From Henriciella marina DSM 19595 (lineage in GTDB: Bacteria > Pseudomonadota > Alphaproteobacteria > Caulobacterales > Hyphomonadaceae), in contig NZ_AQXT01000002.1 of the NCBI RefSeq assembly GCF_000376805.1, positions 2,046,001-2,110,000 of the forward strand: DNA of 64,000 nt, written 5' to 3'. The notes under the pieces were generated by a model that searched no databases, was not told the origin of the DNA, and saw nothing but the letters and a program-made list of their open reading frames with translations. Shown one piece after another: positions 35,914 to 44,380 of this stretch. The position numbers and the translations under genes are program-made. Numbering within the stretch: position 1 is the first letter of the stretch; the number at the start of each line of letters is the position of its first letter.

Positions 35914-35958
35914 TGTCAAGGTCGCTTGACTGACAAGTGTCCTTGTCATAGTGTCAAG
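35914..35958. promoter_or_regulatory. Divergent promoter with repeated TGTCAAG/CTTGTCA operator-like words
   Basis: Between the MFS gene and the 136-residue membrane protein. TGTCAAG (35914) is followed by CTTGAC (35925), TGACAAG (35931-35937), CTTGTCA (35942-35948) and GTGTCAAG (35951-35958). They alternate in orientation, giving an inverted repeat TGACAAG-tgtc-CTTGTCA that overlaps a TTGACT -35-like hexamer (35926-35931). This is what a repressor site for the nearby Xre protein would look like. Confidence 0.55.
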
Positions 35959-35988
35959 GAAACACGACAACTCTTCGAGGACATAAAT

Positions 35989-36399
35989 ATGGCTCAGCAA
36001 TTGGGATTCAACGCCGCCCGCAAACGTTATCACCGGGTCTTCTGGCCAGCGATGCTCGCCTATGTCGTGATCGTGCTGGGCGGCGCCTGGCTGATCGATG
36101 AGGGGACAACGCCGCAATGGCTGGCGGGTCTGGTGGCGATTGCAACCGCCCTGCCCGTCTGTCTCGCGCTCTGGGCCATCGTGCGCTGGATGAGCGAGAC
36201 CGACGAGTATACCCGCATCAAACACCTCAAGGCCTTCGCCCGCGCCGCGGCGATCACCGTGTCCGGCATCTTCATCGTCGGCTTCATGCAGCTTTTCGAA
36301 GTGGTCGGGAATTTCGAGGTTTTCTGGTTTGGGCCGGCGTTTTTCCTGGCCTATGGCCTGTCGACCTGCGTCCCGATGATCTTCGGCAAGACTGTTTAG
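35989..36399 (+). CDS. Small membrane protein paired with an Xre regulator
   Basis: A 136-residue protein with about four hydrophobic segments (FWPAMLAYVVIVLGGAWL, WLAGLVAIATALPVCLALW, AAAITVSGIFIVGFMQLF, FFLAYGLSTCVPMIF), and a charged middle loop ETDEYTRIKHLK. ATG 35989 follows CGAGGACATAAAT; a longer frame starting at 35815 is not credible. It lies 12 bases before the Xre gene and is co-transcribed with it. Such pairs recur in alphaproteobacteria, function unknown. Confidence 0.78.
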   Translation: MAQQLGFNAARKRYHRVFWPAMLAYVVIVLGGAWLIDEGTTPQWLAGLVAIATALPVCLALWAIVRWMSETDEYTRIKHLKAFARAAAITVSGIFIVGFMQLFEVVGNFEVFWFGPAFFLAYGLSTCVPMIFGKTV

Positions 36400-36411
36400 C
36401 TGAGGCGTTTC

Positions 36412-36630
36412 ATGGACAATATCATTCGCACACTACGCGTCGAGCAGGGATGGAGTCAGGCCGCCCTTGCCGAGCATCTGGATGTTTCCCGCCAGTCGGT
36501 AAACGCGATCGAAACCGGCAAATATGATCCGTCCCTGCCGCTCGCCTTTGCGATCGCGCGCCTGTTCGGCAGGTCGATCGAGGAGGTCTTTCAGGACCCC
36601 GCCGCGCCGGCTTCGAAAGTTGCGAAGTAG
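36412..36630 (+). CDS. Xre-family helix-turn-helix transcriptional regulator
   Basis: A 72-residue DNA-binding protein that is a single HTH_3 domain: LRVEQGWSQAALAEHLDVSRQSVNAIETGKYDPS gives the two helices and the turn. It belongs to the small YozG/SinR-like group. ATG 36412 follows GAGGCGTTTC. Being last in the pair with a membrane protein, it may read a signal relayed by that protein and act on the repeated words at 35914-35958. Confidence 0.88.
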   Translation: MDNIIRTLRVEQGWSQAALAEHLDVSRQSVNAIETGKYDPSLPLAFAIARLFGRSIEEVFQDPAAPASKVAK

Positions 36631-36792
36631 CGCTCTTCCCGCACAGAGCACAAAAGCGTTTCAATGATCCCGGGAGTTGCAACGCTGCGCTTGCATCCCG
36701 CAGCCATCTAAGCCAGCGTCTGGCAAACTAAAGGCCAAAGGGTACCACGCAGCGCGACACTGCTCACTGGTCCAGGGGAATGGGGGAGCAGG

Positions 36793-38252
36793 TTGGTCTT
36801 TTCATCTATTGAATTCCTATTCTACTTCCTACCCATTTCGCTTCTTGCATATTTTTTACTCCGGCTTTCCAAGAAGCTTCATCCGCTCTCCACTATCAGC
36901 CTTCTGATTTCGAGCCTCGTTTTCTACACTTGGGGCGGCGGATCACTTGTATTTCTTCTACTGTTCGTAATCTGCGCAAACTATATTATTGGGCTGCTTA
37001 TAAATAAAATACAGAAAAATGGAAAGAAAGGCGCACTCCCATTAACTATTGGCATAATCATAAATATTTCCGCACTAGGATACTTCAAGTACTTCAATTT
37101 TGCCGTCGATAACTTCAACTCCATCCTTGGATGGATGGGTGTACCGGCGAGTTTTGAAAGTAATGTCATCCTTCCGATCGGCATATCGTTCTACATCTTT
37201 CAAGCCATAAGCTACCTGATCGACCTGTACCGCGGAGAGGTGAGGGTCTTTCGCGACCCGCTAAAAGTCGCCTTGTATATCTCCATGTTCCCGCAGTTGA
37301 TTGCCGGACCGATTGTGCGTGCCCGAACTGTCGAAAAGGAAATCCGGAGCCGCCGGGTTTCCGCCGACGATTTCGGCTATGGCGCTGCGCTGTTTTCACA
37401 TGGACTGTTCAAGAAAGTCGTCATTGCGGACAGTGTCGCGCCGCTTGCGGATGCCACATTTGCAATGTCGCCACAGGACCTGACCCTACCGACCGCATGG
37501 ATCGGCATTCTGGCATACACAGTACAGATCTATTTCGATTTTTCGGGTTATTCTGATATGGCGATTGGTCTGGGCCGAATGTTTGGCTTCCACTTTCCCG
37601 TAAACTTCTTCCGCCCATATTCCGCGGTCTCTGTAACGGATTTCTGGCGCAGGTGGCACATCTCGCTGTCCAGCTGGTTTCGGGATTATCTTTACATTCC
37701 GTTGGGTGGATCAAGGGGCTCGACTTTCAGCACCTATCGAAACCTGATCATCGTGTTCCTGATAACTGGCATCTGGCATGGTGCGGCCTGGACGTTCCTT
37801 TTCTGGGGACCTACCATGGGGCCCTTCTCGTAATCGAGCGGATTACCGGTCTGCGTAATGCCAAGGATGCCAGGTTCTTTCCGGTCAGGCGTCTGGTCAC
37901 TTTTGGCCTGATCGTTGTCGGGTGGGTCGTCTTCCGGGCAGAGAACATGGATCAGGCCGCCGGCTTCGCGCTTGCCATGACTGATGTGACCCAGCTCGGT
38001 ATGGATCCGGAGGTGGCAGTACTCTTCGGCACCAAGGCTGGCTACGTCCTGGCTTTGGGCCTGCTCGTGGTTGCACTGCCGCGGTCATTCACATTCGCGC
38101 AGTTCCTGGACGAAAAAATCTGGCATGCGCAGGGAATTCGGCAGATGGCCCTCAAGTCAGGGGCGCTTGCCTACATGGTGATCGGCCTGTTTTTTATTGG
38201 ACTGATCGTCTCGGCACAGAACTATAGCCCGTTCCTTTACTTCCAGTTCTGA
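36793..38252 (+). pseudogene. MBOAT-family O-acyltransferase (AlgI-like), frameshifted near 37805
   Basis: The gene encodes an AlgI-like membrane O-acyltransferase that brings acetyl groups across the inner membrane. In the first frame, residues 1-341 contain the conserved LPIGISFYIFQAISYLIDLYRG, DFWRRWHISLS and TGIWHGAAWTFLFWG (catalytic His). That frame stops at 37833 soon after WGPTMGPFS. The expected continuation TYHGALLVIERI is found in the frame ending at 38252. The break falls at TGGGGAC (37805-37808): restoring one G would give an uninterrupted protein of about 486 residues. This could be a real null mutation, a phase-variable or slippage site, or a base-calling error. TTG 36793 is the start, with GGGGAG upstream. 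The first 300 bases are clearly A/T-richer than the neighbourhood, suggesting transfer. Confidence 0.85.
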
Positions 38253-38260
38253 GGACTTCG

Positions 38261-39388
38261 ATGTCTCGAGTTTTCGTTATTATTTTTCTCGCCTTCTTGC
38301 TGGCCCCCACGATTTCTGGTTTTTTCGGAATTCAACCGAAATCGATTGAGAACAGGGATTTAGAAAAACCCCCGGCCCCGTCCGTCCATTCAATTATGAA
38401 CGCGGAATACTTCTTGGAAGCGGGCGCTTACCTAAAGGATAACCTTCCCCTCAGAATCGAAGCGGTTCGCCTTCACAACTGGTTGCTGCTGCATTCTTCG
38501 GCGGGCAGCGTCAGCCCGCGTGTCTATCAGGGCCGGGGGGGCGAGTTGTTTCTGGATATCGAGATCAAATCCCCATGTTCACGCCCGGTGTTCCCGGCCG
38601 ATCTCATTGAAATGGTCGAAAAATTCCAGACTCGGGCCGAGAGAAACCACCAGACGTTTTATTTCGTGTTCATGCCGAACAAGGCTTTCAGTTATCCCGA
38701 ACGAATGACCTCGGCGCTTGCGGGGATGGAAGCTTGTGCGGCAAGCCGCCGCGCAGAACTGAGGGCGGCGATGCGAGAAAGTCCGGCAAGATTTGTCGAT
38801 CTGTGGACGCCAACGGAACAGCATGTCCAAGATGAGGGAGAGAGACTGTTCCCGAAGCTGGGCCGGCACTCAACGACGTTCGCCGGCGTTTTCTTTGCCC
38901 GCGAACTGTTAAACGAAATCGCGCCTGGAAAGTGGGATCCCGACGCACTGCAGGCGGTCGCCGAGCATACAGTGAGCAGCGAACTGCCTCTCCGGTTCAT
39001 GGGTCTTAATTTGCCGGAGACCAGGACCATATACCACGTCGATCGCGGACCCGCTCTGACAACACGATATGAGGAGATCAAGCTCACTCCAGAATCTACA
39101 CGAAACAGTTTTCGGTTCACAACCACTGGCGCGGATGATCACCTCGTGACCGGACGAACCATGGTGTTCCACGATTCCTTCATGGACGCTCCGCGCGATA
39201 TACTCGCCCCGTATTTTGAAGAAATTTATTTCATTCACTGGGGAGAGTTCATGGCCCAGCCCGAAAAGGTTCGCGAAATACTGTTCCCGGCCGACCGAGT
39301 GATTTTCGCCTATGTCGAAGACCTGAAGGAAGAAGCAGTTCCGAACACGATCGGATCAACCCTTCGGTTGGATGCCTACTCGCGCTAA
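38261..39388 (+). CDS. AlgJ/AlgX-like SGNH O-acetyltransferase
   Basis: A 375-residue periplasmic protein with an N-terminal membrane anchor or signal (MSRVFVIIFLAFLLAPTISG). Conserved points of the ALGX/ALGJ SGNH-hydrolase-like family are visible: ENRDLEKPP near residue 30, EAGAYLKDNLPLR, VFMPNKAFSYP, and the catalytic Ser in MVFHDSFMD near residue 300. It follows the AlgI-like gene by eight bases with a GAGG site, so the two form an acetylation unit: AlgI moves the acetyl group, this enzyme places it on a polysaccharide. If the AlgI frameshift is real, this gene is without its partner. Confidence 0.85.
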   Translation: MSRVFVIIFLAFLLAPTISGFFGIQPKSIENRDLEKPPAPSVHSIMNAEYFLEAGAYLKDNLPLRIEAVRLHNWLLLHSSAGSVSPRVYQGRGGELFLDIEIKSPCSRPVFPADLIEMVEKFQTRAERNHQTFYFVFMPNKAFSYPERMTSALAGMEACAASRRAELRAAMRESPARFVDLWTPTEQHVQDEGERLFPKLGRHSTTFAGVFFARELLNEIAPGKWDPDALQAVAEHTVSSELPLRFMGLNLPETRTIYHVDRGPALTTRYEEIKLTPESTRNSFRFTTTGADDHLVTGRTMVFHDSFMDAPRDILAPYFEEIYFIHWGEFMAQPEKVREILFPADRVIFAYVEDLKEEAVPNTIGSTLRLDAYSR

Positions 39389-39441
39389 GGCAAACGCATT
39401 GCTATGACGGCGCGTATTTATGAGCTCACCAGAATCCGGCT

Positions 39442-39531
39442 ATGGATCAGGCGGAAAGCTACGCGATGGGCAAATTGATCGAGGACACGTTTCTCGATAC
39501 TGCCGCCCCGGAGATCAAGGCGGCGGAGTAG
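39442..39531 (+). pseudogene. Short ORF, possible remnant (29 residues)
   Basis: A 29-residue frame (MDQAESYAMGKLIEDTF...IKAAE) lies between the AlgJ-like gene and the convergent radical SAM gene. It has no ribosome site and no recognisable domain. It may be the tail of a decayed gene or chance. Confidence 0.25.
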
Positions 39532-39533
39532 CG

Positions 39534-40481
39534 CTAGGCCGAGCAGCTCGCCCCACCTAAGACGCAGAATGTCGCGCACCAGGGGTGGTTGAGTTGAACC
39601 GGGTCTTCGGTCGCTGCTGCCAGCGTATCGCCCAGCTCAAACTCGGGAGCATAGGCCAGCAAGGTGCACGCCGTCACTGTGGCCCGGCCCGCACCCTTGC
39701 GGCGCACAAGCATACGCTGGCTGGCGCACATCATGTCTGCCGGGTCGACGTCCAGAATGCCCCAGCAAGCGGTCGTGATCTCAGGTGGGCTGTCGCCTTC
39801 GAGCATTTCAGGAAAGAGGACCAGCGTCTTGGGGTCTGCCGGGTCGATGTTGAGGCCAAGCCGGGCGATGAGCTCTCCATAGCCGTGCCGGGCTGCGGCT
39901 TCGCTTTCCGCAAGATCCTGGCGTCCAGCAATGGCCGCCGAAAACCCGCTCTCTGCGAGCCAGGTCATTCCCTCGCAGGCGATGTCGAAACTTCCCTGCC
40001 CGCGTTCGGCATCATGCAGGGGCCGGGAATGGTGGTCCATCGAGACGCGCATCACGATCCGGTCACCATACTGCGCATTCAAGGCTAGCAGCCCTTCGCG
40101 AATGCGCGCCCGCATCATCGGGCGCATCGCATTGGTCAGCACCAGCAGCGAATGCCCGCGCGCCAGCACAGCCTCCATGATTTTCAGGATATCAGGGCAC
40201 ATAAAGGGTTCACCGCCCGTAATCCCTATTTCCTTGGCGCCCTCACCCAGCGCATCGATCTCATCGAGAAAGGGCGTCACATCCTCAAGCGTCAGATAGA
40301 CGAGATCGTCATTCTTCGGCGAGCTTTTGATATAGCAGTTACGGCATTCGATATTGCAGAGCGTGCCGGTGTTCAGCCAGAGCGTCTTCAAGCCCCGCCA
40401 GTCCACCGACCCGCGGGTTTCGCCCTTCGCTGTCACGAATGGATCGCGAAATTTCTGTTCTAACAAAGTCGTATGCGCCAT
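39534..40481 (-). CDS. Radical SAM protein of unknown substrate
   Basis: A 315-residue radical SAM enzyme. The [4Fe-4S]/SAM cluster motif CNIECRNCYI (CxxxCxxC) is near residue 45, with the SAM-binding GITGGEPFMCPD at about 90. Near the end there are further cysteines (TTACWGILDVD, MMCASQ, TVTACTLL, HPWCATFCVLGGASC) that may hold an auxiliary cluster. The ATG giving MAHTTLLEQ is preferred to the upstream frame start. The gene is alone. The closest description is a SPASM-like or class-B-like maturase, but its target peptide or sugar is not evident. Confidence 0.85.
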   Translation of the reverse strand: MAHTTLLEQKFRDPFVTAKGETRGSVDWRGLKTLWLNTGTLCNIECRNCYIKSSPKNDDLVYLTLEDVTPFLDEIDALGEGAKEIGITGGEPFMCPDILKIMEAVLARGHSLLVLTNAMRPMMRARIREGLLALNAQYGDRIVMRVSMDHHSRPLHDAERGQGSFDIACEGMTWLAESGFSAAIAGRQDLAESEAAARHGYGELIARLGLNIDPADPKTLVLFPEMLEGDSPPEITTACWGILDVDPADMMCASQRMLVRRKGAGRATVTACTLLAYAPEFELGDTLAAATEDPVQLNHPWCATFCVLGGASCSA

Positions 40482-40574
40482 GAGGGGAAGTCTAGCCTTG
40501 CCGTAAGGCATGACAAGCGGCAGCCTTCATGCACTCGCGCAATCGTGATTAAGAACCGGCGCGGTCGGGTACCT

Positions 40575-41090
40575 TTACATAACCACGCTGAACAGACCTG
40601 CGACCACCAGCGTATAAAGCAAGACGGCGCCGAGGATCAGGAAGATCTGATAGGCACCGCCAACAGTCGATTTCGTCAGCGTAACCGCTTGGCTCATCAA
40701 ATCAGGCCAGGTGTATGAGACGAAATCGCCCTGCGTCATGATTGAGGTCAGCTTGCCCTGCTCATCGACAATCGGAAGGCGGCGGAACCGCTCATTCGAC
40801 ATGATGCGGAGCCAGTCGATGAGATTATCGTCTTCCTTGGCGACGCGCACTTCAGTGGTCATGATTTCCGAAACCTTGGTCTCGGCAGGGTTTTTCCCGC
40901 CTGCGACAAGCTTTCGCATAACATCGCGCTCAGTTACGAGCCCCAGCACATTGTGCTCTGCATCGGTCACAACGATCGCGCCATAATTGCGGTCGGACAT
41001 CATCTGAACGGCTGACAGTGCTGTTTCATCAGGGCCGCAGACCAGCGGATCGGGCTTGGTTGCATATTCTACACGTTCACGGATTTTCAT
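40575..41090 (-). CDS. CBS-domain protein with C-terminal membrane helix
   Basis: A 171-residue protein with two CBS motifs: residues about 10-70 (ETALSAVQMMSDRNYGAIVV, GLVTERDVMRKLV) and 75-130 (RVAKEDDNLIDWLRIMSNERFRRLPIVD). It ends with one transmembrane helix (IFLILGAVLLYTLVVAGLFSVVM). CBS pairs bind adenosine nucleotides. The ATG giving MKIRERVEY is preferred; the longer frame adds a Cys-rich basic leader unlike CBS proteins. Tethering to the membrane suggests an energy sensor for an envelope partner. Confidence 0.85.
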   Translation of the reverse strand: MKIRERVEYATKPDPLVCGPDETALSAVQMMSDRNYGAIVVTDAEHNVLGLVTERDVMRKLVAGGKNPAETKVSEIMTTEVRVAKEDDNLIDWLRIMSNERFRRLPIVDEQGKLTSIMTQGDFVSYTWPDLMSQAVTLTKSTVGGAYQIFLILGAVLLYTLVVAGLFSVVM

Positions 41091-41207
41091 TGACTTGTCC
41101 TGCTGTCTACATCGCCTGACCCAAGCTGTGACAAACATCTCGCATTTCAAGAAATTCGCTTTATTCGGTCGTGGCGCTCGGATACTTTATAGGACTTGTG
41201 ACGGTGC

Positions 41208-41281
41208 GCGGGTGTAGCTCAATGGTAGAGCAGAAGCTTCCCAAGCTTAAGACGAGGGTTCGATTCCCTTCACCCGCTCCA
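41208..41281 (+). tRNA. tRNA-Gly (anticodon CCC), CCA encoded
   Basis: Acceptor GCGGGTG pairs with CACCCGC and the 3' CCA is encoded. The anticodon loop reads TTCCCAA, giving CCC (reads GGG). The T arm AGGGTTCGATTCCCT is canonical. Confidence 0.95.
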
Positions 41282-41405
41282 ATCCCAACACCTTGTCATG
41301 ATGCGGCAAATTGAAAACACCGGCTTGGCGCGGCCCTAACCTCAATCTGCCATGCTCACTGGATGCGAACGACCTTCAGCTGATCCAGGGCAGATCTCAC
41401 ACGGC

Positions 41406-42482
41406 ATGCCGACAAAAGCAGACTATCTAAATTTCTCCGAGCTGACCGATGATGATCGGCGCACATGGCTGGCATTGCAGGCGGCTGATCCCTGTCTGGC
41501 GAGCCCCTATTTCTCCCCCTCTTACGCCAGCGCCGCCGACGCGGCCCGGCCTGGCGTTAAAGTCCTGAGATTTCGCGAGGGCGTTCGACCTGTCGCCTAC
41601 TGGCCCTTTCGGCCTGGTCCGTTTGGCACGGCACGTCCTGTTGGGGGACCGATGGATGACCTGCATGGCATCATTGCAGCGCCCGATACCGTCCTTGATC
41701 TTGGGCAGCGCGATGTCAGCCGGCACATTGGCGGATACGCCTTTGAGGCCACGCCCGCCAACCAGTACCGCCATGGCCTTGGCGGGCTCAGGGGCGACGG
41801 CAATCAGGTCATGGACCTCTCGGCCGGATATGACGCCTGGCTTGAAGACCGGCAGGCGGATTCGTCCAACTTCCGTAGGGAATACAGAAAGGTCGACGCG
41901 CTGCTGGCTGCGCCAGGGACGGAGGTCCGCCATGATGTACGCGACATCGCCGCATTCGAGCGGCTTCTGGAGCTGAAGCAGACGGCATATGAACAATCCG
42001 GTCACTTCAAACTGTTTTCGCTGGAATGGCCCCGCCAGTTGCTCGAAAGCCTGATGGAGGCGAACGCCGCCGACGCACGCGGCGTCATGTCCACGCTGCA
42101 CATTGATGGGGAGCTGGCGGCCATGGCTTTCAACATGCGGTCAGAGACGGTCCTGCACTACTGGTTTCCGGCCTATGAGGACAAATTTTCCAAGCAGAAA
42201 CCGGGACTTGCCCTTCTGTTCAGCCTGGCCGAATGGGCCGCAAGTGAAGGCCTTGGCGAGCTTCATCTCGGGCTCGGCGATACCCGCTACAAGCGCCAGA
42301 TGGCGAGCTGGATGATGCCGGTTCGCGGCGGTGCCCTGGCACTCGGTGCGCCTCAGAAAATTGCGACGTCTGCGTCGGCGCTCTCGGCCAGACTGGAGGG
42401 CAATCACCGCTTTCTGGATGTGCCAGCAAAGTTCGCCCGCAAGTATCACCGGGTCATGCTGGCCGGGACCTTGCGGGCGTAA
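41406..42482 (+). CDS. GNAT-type acyltransferase (CelD/BcsL, Acetyltransf_6-like)
   Basis: A 358-residue protein resembling the CelD/BcsL/FemAB-like acyltransferase family. It shows the conserved SSNFRREYRKVDALL helix near residue 165 and a C-terminal acyl-CoA-binding region HYWFPAYEDKFSKQKPGLALLF. The ATG giving MPTKADYLNF is used; the upstream frame start at 41352 is improbable. Members acylate surface polysaccharides or lipids in alphaproteobacteria. The target is unknown. Confidence 0.72.
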   Translation: MPTKADYLNFSELTDDDRRTWLALQAADPCLASPYFSPSYASAADAARPGVKVLRFREGVRPVAYWPFRPGPFGTARPVGGPMDDLHGIIAAPDTVLDLGQRDVSRHIGGYAFEATPANQYRHGLGGLRGDGNQVMDLSAGYDAWLEDRQADSSNFRREYRKVDALLAAPGTEVRHDVRDIAAFERLLELKQTAYEQSGHFKLFSLEWPRQLLESLMEANAADARGVMSTLHIDGELAAMAFNMRSETVLHYWFPAYEDKFSKQKPGLALLFSLAEWAASEGLGELHLGLGDTRYKRQMASWMMPVRGGALALGAPQKIATSASALSARLEGNHRFLDVPAKFARKYHRVMLAGTLRA

Positions 42483-42506
42483 ACCATCGCTCAGCGGGGT
42501 CGGAAT

Positions 42507-43445
42507 TTAGCTTGAGCTCCTGCCAACCTTGCCAGTAACCCGGGAGAGCGGCGCAAGCGGGCTTTCAACCCGGCGGTGGGCAATATGCTCCGGCCGCGGA
42601 GACTTGGCCGCGAACGGCTTTTCAAGGCGGTTGGACCACGCATTGAACACGAAGAAGGCATTCATCCGCTCGAACGGGGTAATGTTGCCGTTGGAGGCGT
42701 GCAGCGTGTTGCAGTCAAAAATCACGACTGACCCTGCCTTTGGCGCCGGGGCAACAATGCCGCCTTCATCTACCAGCTGCGCGATGGAGTCAGCATCGGG
42801 GATACCGGTCTCCTGACGTTTCAGCGAAGACTTGTAGTTGTCATCAGGCGTCTCACCCACGCAGGAGATGAAGGTCTCATGGCTGCCGGGCACAAACATG
42901 ACGGGTCCAGCCTGCGGGTGGTTATCCGTCAGCATGACGGACATGGAAAGCGCACGCATGTTCGGCATGCCGTCTTCAGCGTGCCAGGTCTCGAAATCGG
43001 AATGCCAGTAGAACTCTTTGCCCTTGAAGGCTGGCTTATAGTTGAGGCGCGACTGGTGAATGTAGACTTCATCACCGAGGATGTAGCGCGCAACGTCCGC
43101 GAGCCGGGGGTCACGCGCAACCACGTCGAAGTCACTGGTCTGGCGGTGAATGGCGAAAACCGAACGCACTGCGCCGCTGTCCCGCTCTGAGATCACTGTC
43201 TCGTCAGACAGGCTGGCTGGATAGTCGCGCATCTCATTCGCAGTGCCCCGCATCCGGGCGACTTCCTTTGGTGAAAAGACGTCTTCGAGGACGACAAAGC
43301 CGTCGCGCTCGAAATCTTGTATCAGAGATGGGCTAATCGGCGGGCTCGATCCTCTTTTTGCGTGAATGACTCTTTCCCGGCGGTCAATCTGTTCAGGCTT
43401 TTTGTTGAGCCGGGTGGTGTATCTGTCCTTTTGCAGCTGTTGCAT
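42507..43445 (-). CDS. ectD: Ectoine hydroxylase
   Basis: A 312-residue Fe(II)/2-oxoglutarate dioxygenase of the phytanoyl-CoA group. The iron-binding HxD is in FYWHSDFETWHAEDGMPNMR near residue 145, which is the diagnostic EctD signature, and the distal His is in DCNTLHASNGN near residue 248. It converts ectoine to 5-hydroxyectoine, a salt and heat protectant. The ATG at 43445 is chosen because upstream sequence is not EctD-like. No ectABC lies nearby, so it either acts on ectoine made elsewhere in the genome or on imported ectoine. Confidence 0.93.
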   Translation of the reverse strand: MQQLQKDRYTTRLNKKPEQIDRRERVIHAKRGSSPPISPSLIQDFERDGFVVLEDVFSPKEVARMRGTANEMRDYPASLSDETVISERDSGAVRSVFAIHRQTSDFDVVARDPRLADVARYILGDEVYIHQSRLNYKPAFKGKEFYWHSDFETWHAEDGMPNMRALSMSVMLTDNHPQAGPVMFVPGSHETFISCVGETPDDNYKSSLKRQETGIPDADSIAQLVDEGGIVAPAPKAGSVVIFDCNTLHASNGNITPFERMNAFFVFNAWSNRLEKPFAAKSPRPEHIAHRRVESPLAPLSRVTGKVGRSSS

Positions 43446-43559
43446 GGCTAATCGTTCTGATCCTCTCGTTTGCGGCGATTTCTTCGCCGTTTCGGTTCGT
43501 CTGAATGGCGGTATTGCCGCGCATCTGGTCGCACCTACGCCCGCCCACACTATTAGGTT

Positions 43560-43603
43560 GCAAATGACTTGCTCATTTGCCCCTGATTTATAACCGAGGT
43601 TAT
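43560..43603. promoter_or_regulatory. Two adjacent palindromes upstream of ectD
   Basis: GCAAATGA (43560-43567) with TCATTTGC (43573-43580), and ATAACC-ga-GGTTAT (43590-43603). They lie 115-160 bases upstream of the ectD start and in the divergent region to the TRIC-channel gene. The 14-bp ATAACCGAGGTTAT has the size of a MarR/EctR-type operator. Confidence 0.5.
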
Positions 43604-43696
43604 GAATATGGCCGCAGACCGGGCGAACCGGGTGCACGTTTTACGGGTCTTCACTGGAGGTAGACCGCGCGCGGTTTCTCCTTCAGAAGACCGCCC

Positions 43697-44308
43697 ATGA
43701 GCCCTGATCTTCTTGCAGCGTTTGCCGACCGGTTCGGTGTTTTCGTCTTTGCCATATCCGGCGGCGTCCTTGCGGTTCGCAAGGAAATGGATTTGCTCGG
43801 CGTGGTCGTTCTGGCCTTCCTGCCCGCCATCGGCGGCGGCACCCTGCGCGATCTGCTGCTGGACCAGCCGGTCTTCTGGCTGTCAGACACCCTCACCCTC
43901 GTCCTGGCGATTGCAGGGGGCCTGACGGCCTTTCTGTTCTACCGCTTTGTCAGCCAGTTCCGCGCGCTTCGCTGGCCGGACGCAGTTGGCATGTCGCTGT
44001 TTGCCGTGACAGGGGCCGCCAAGGCGATGTCGCTCGGGCACGGCTTTATGGTCGTGGTCATCATGGGCGCCATAACCGCCAGCGCAGGCGGCCTACTGAG
44101 GGATGTGATTGCCAATGAAGAGCCCCTGGTTCTCAAAGAAGGCGAGCTTTACGCGACCTGTGCACTGGCAGGATCTGCGGTTTACTTTGGCGCGGTCACC
44201 CTCGGCGCACCAGAGCAGGTCGCCTTCGTCGCAGGCATGCTGACGGCCTTCATTTCTCGCGCCAGTGGCATTCTATTCGGAATCAAACTGCCGCGCGCAA
44301 AAGGTTGA
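43697..44308 (+). CDS. TRIC-type cation channel / UPF0126 membrane protein
   Basis: A 203-residue protein with seven hydrophobic helices in two repeats of the UPF0126 (YadS/YicG) domain, e.g. GVFVFAISGGVLAVRKEMDLLG and AIGGGTLRDLLL, then AVTGAAKAMSLGHGF and SAGGLLRDVIANEEPL. Prokaryotic TRIC proteins conduct monovalent cations as trimers. Divergent from ectD, both plausibly linked to osmotic conditions (inference). Confidence 0.88.
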   Translation: MSPDLLAAFADRFGVFVFAISGGVLAVRKEMDLLGVVVLAFLPAIGGGTLRDLLLDQPVFWLSDTLTLVLAIAGGLTAFLFYRFVSQFRALRWPDAVGMSLFAVTGAAKAMSLGHGFMVVVIMGAITASAGGLLRDVIANEEPLVLKEGELYATCALAGSAVYFGAVTLGAPEQVAFVAGMLTAFISRASGILFGIKLPRAKG

Positions 44309-44380
44309 CCCTGCGCCATCGTGGCGGGCTTTCCTCGCCGTGCTACAGCTTCCCAACCAACAAGAATGGGAGGAATAGAC

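Noticed and set aside
36793-37833. A complete short acyltransferase
   Set aside because: The family continues clearly in the next frame, so the stop at 37833 is due to a frameshift, not a natural end.
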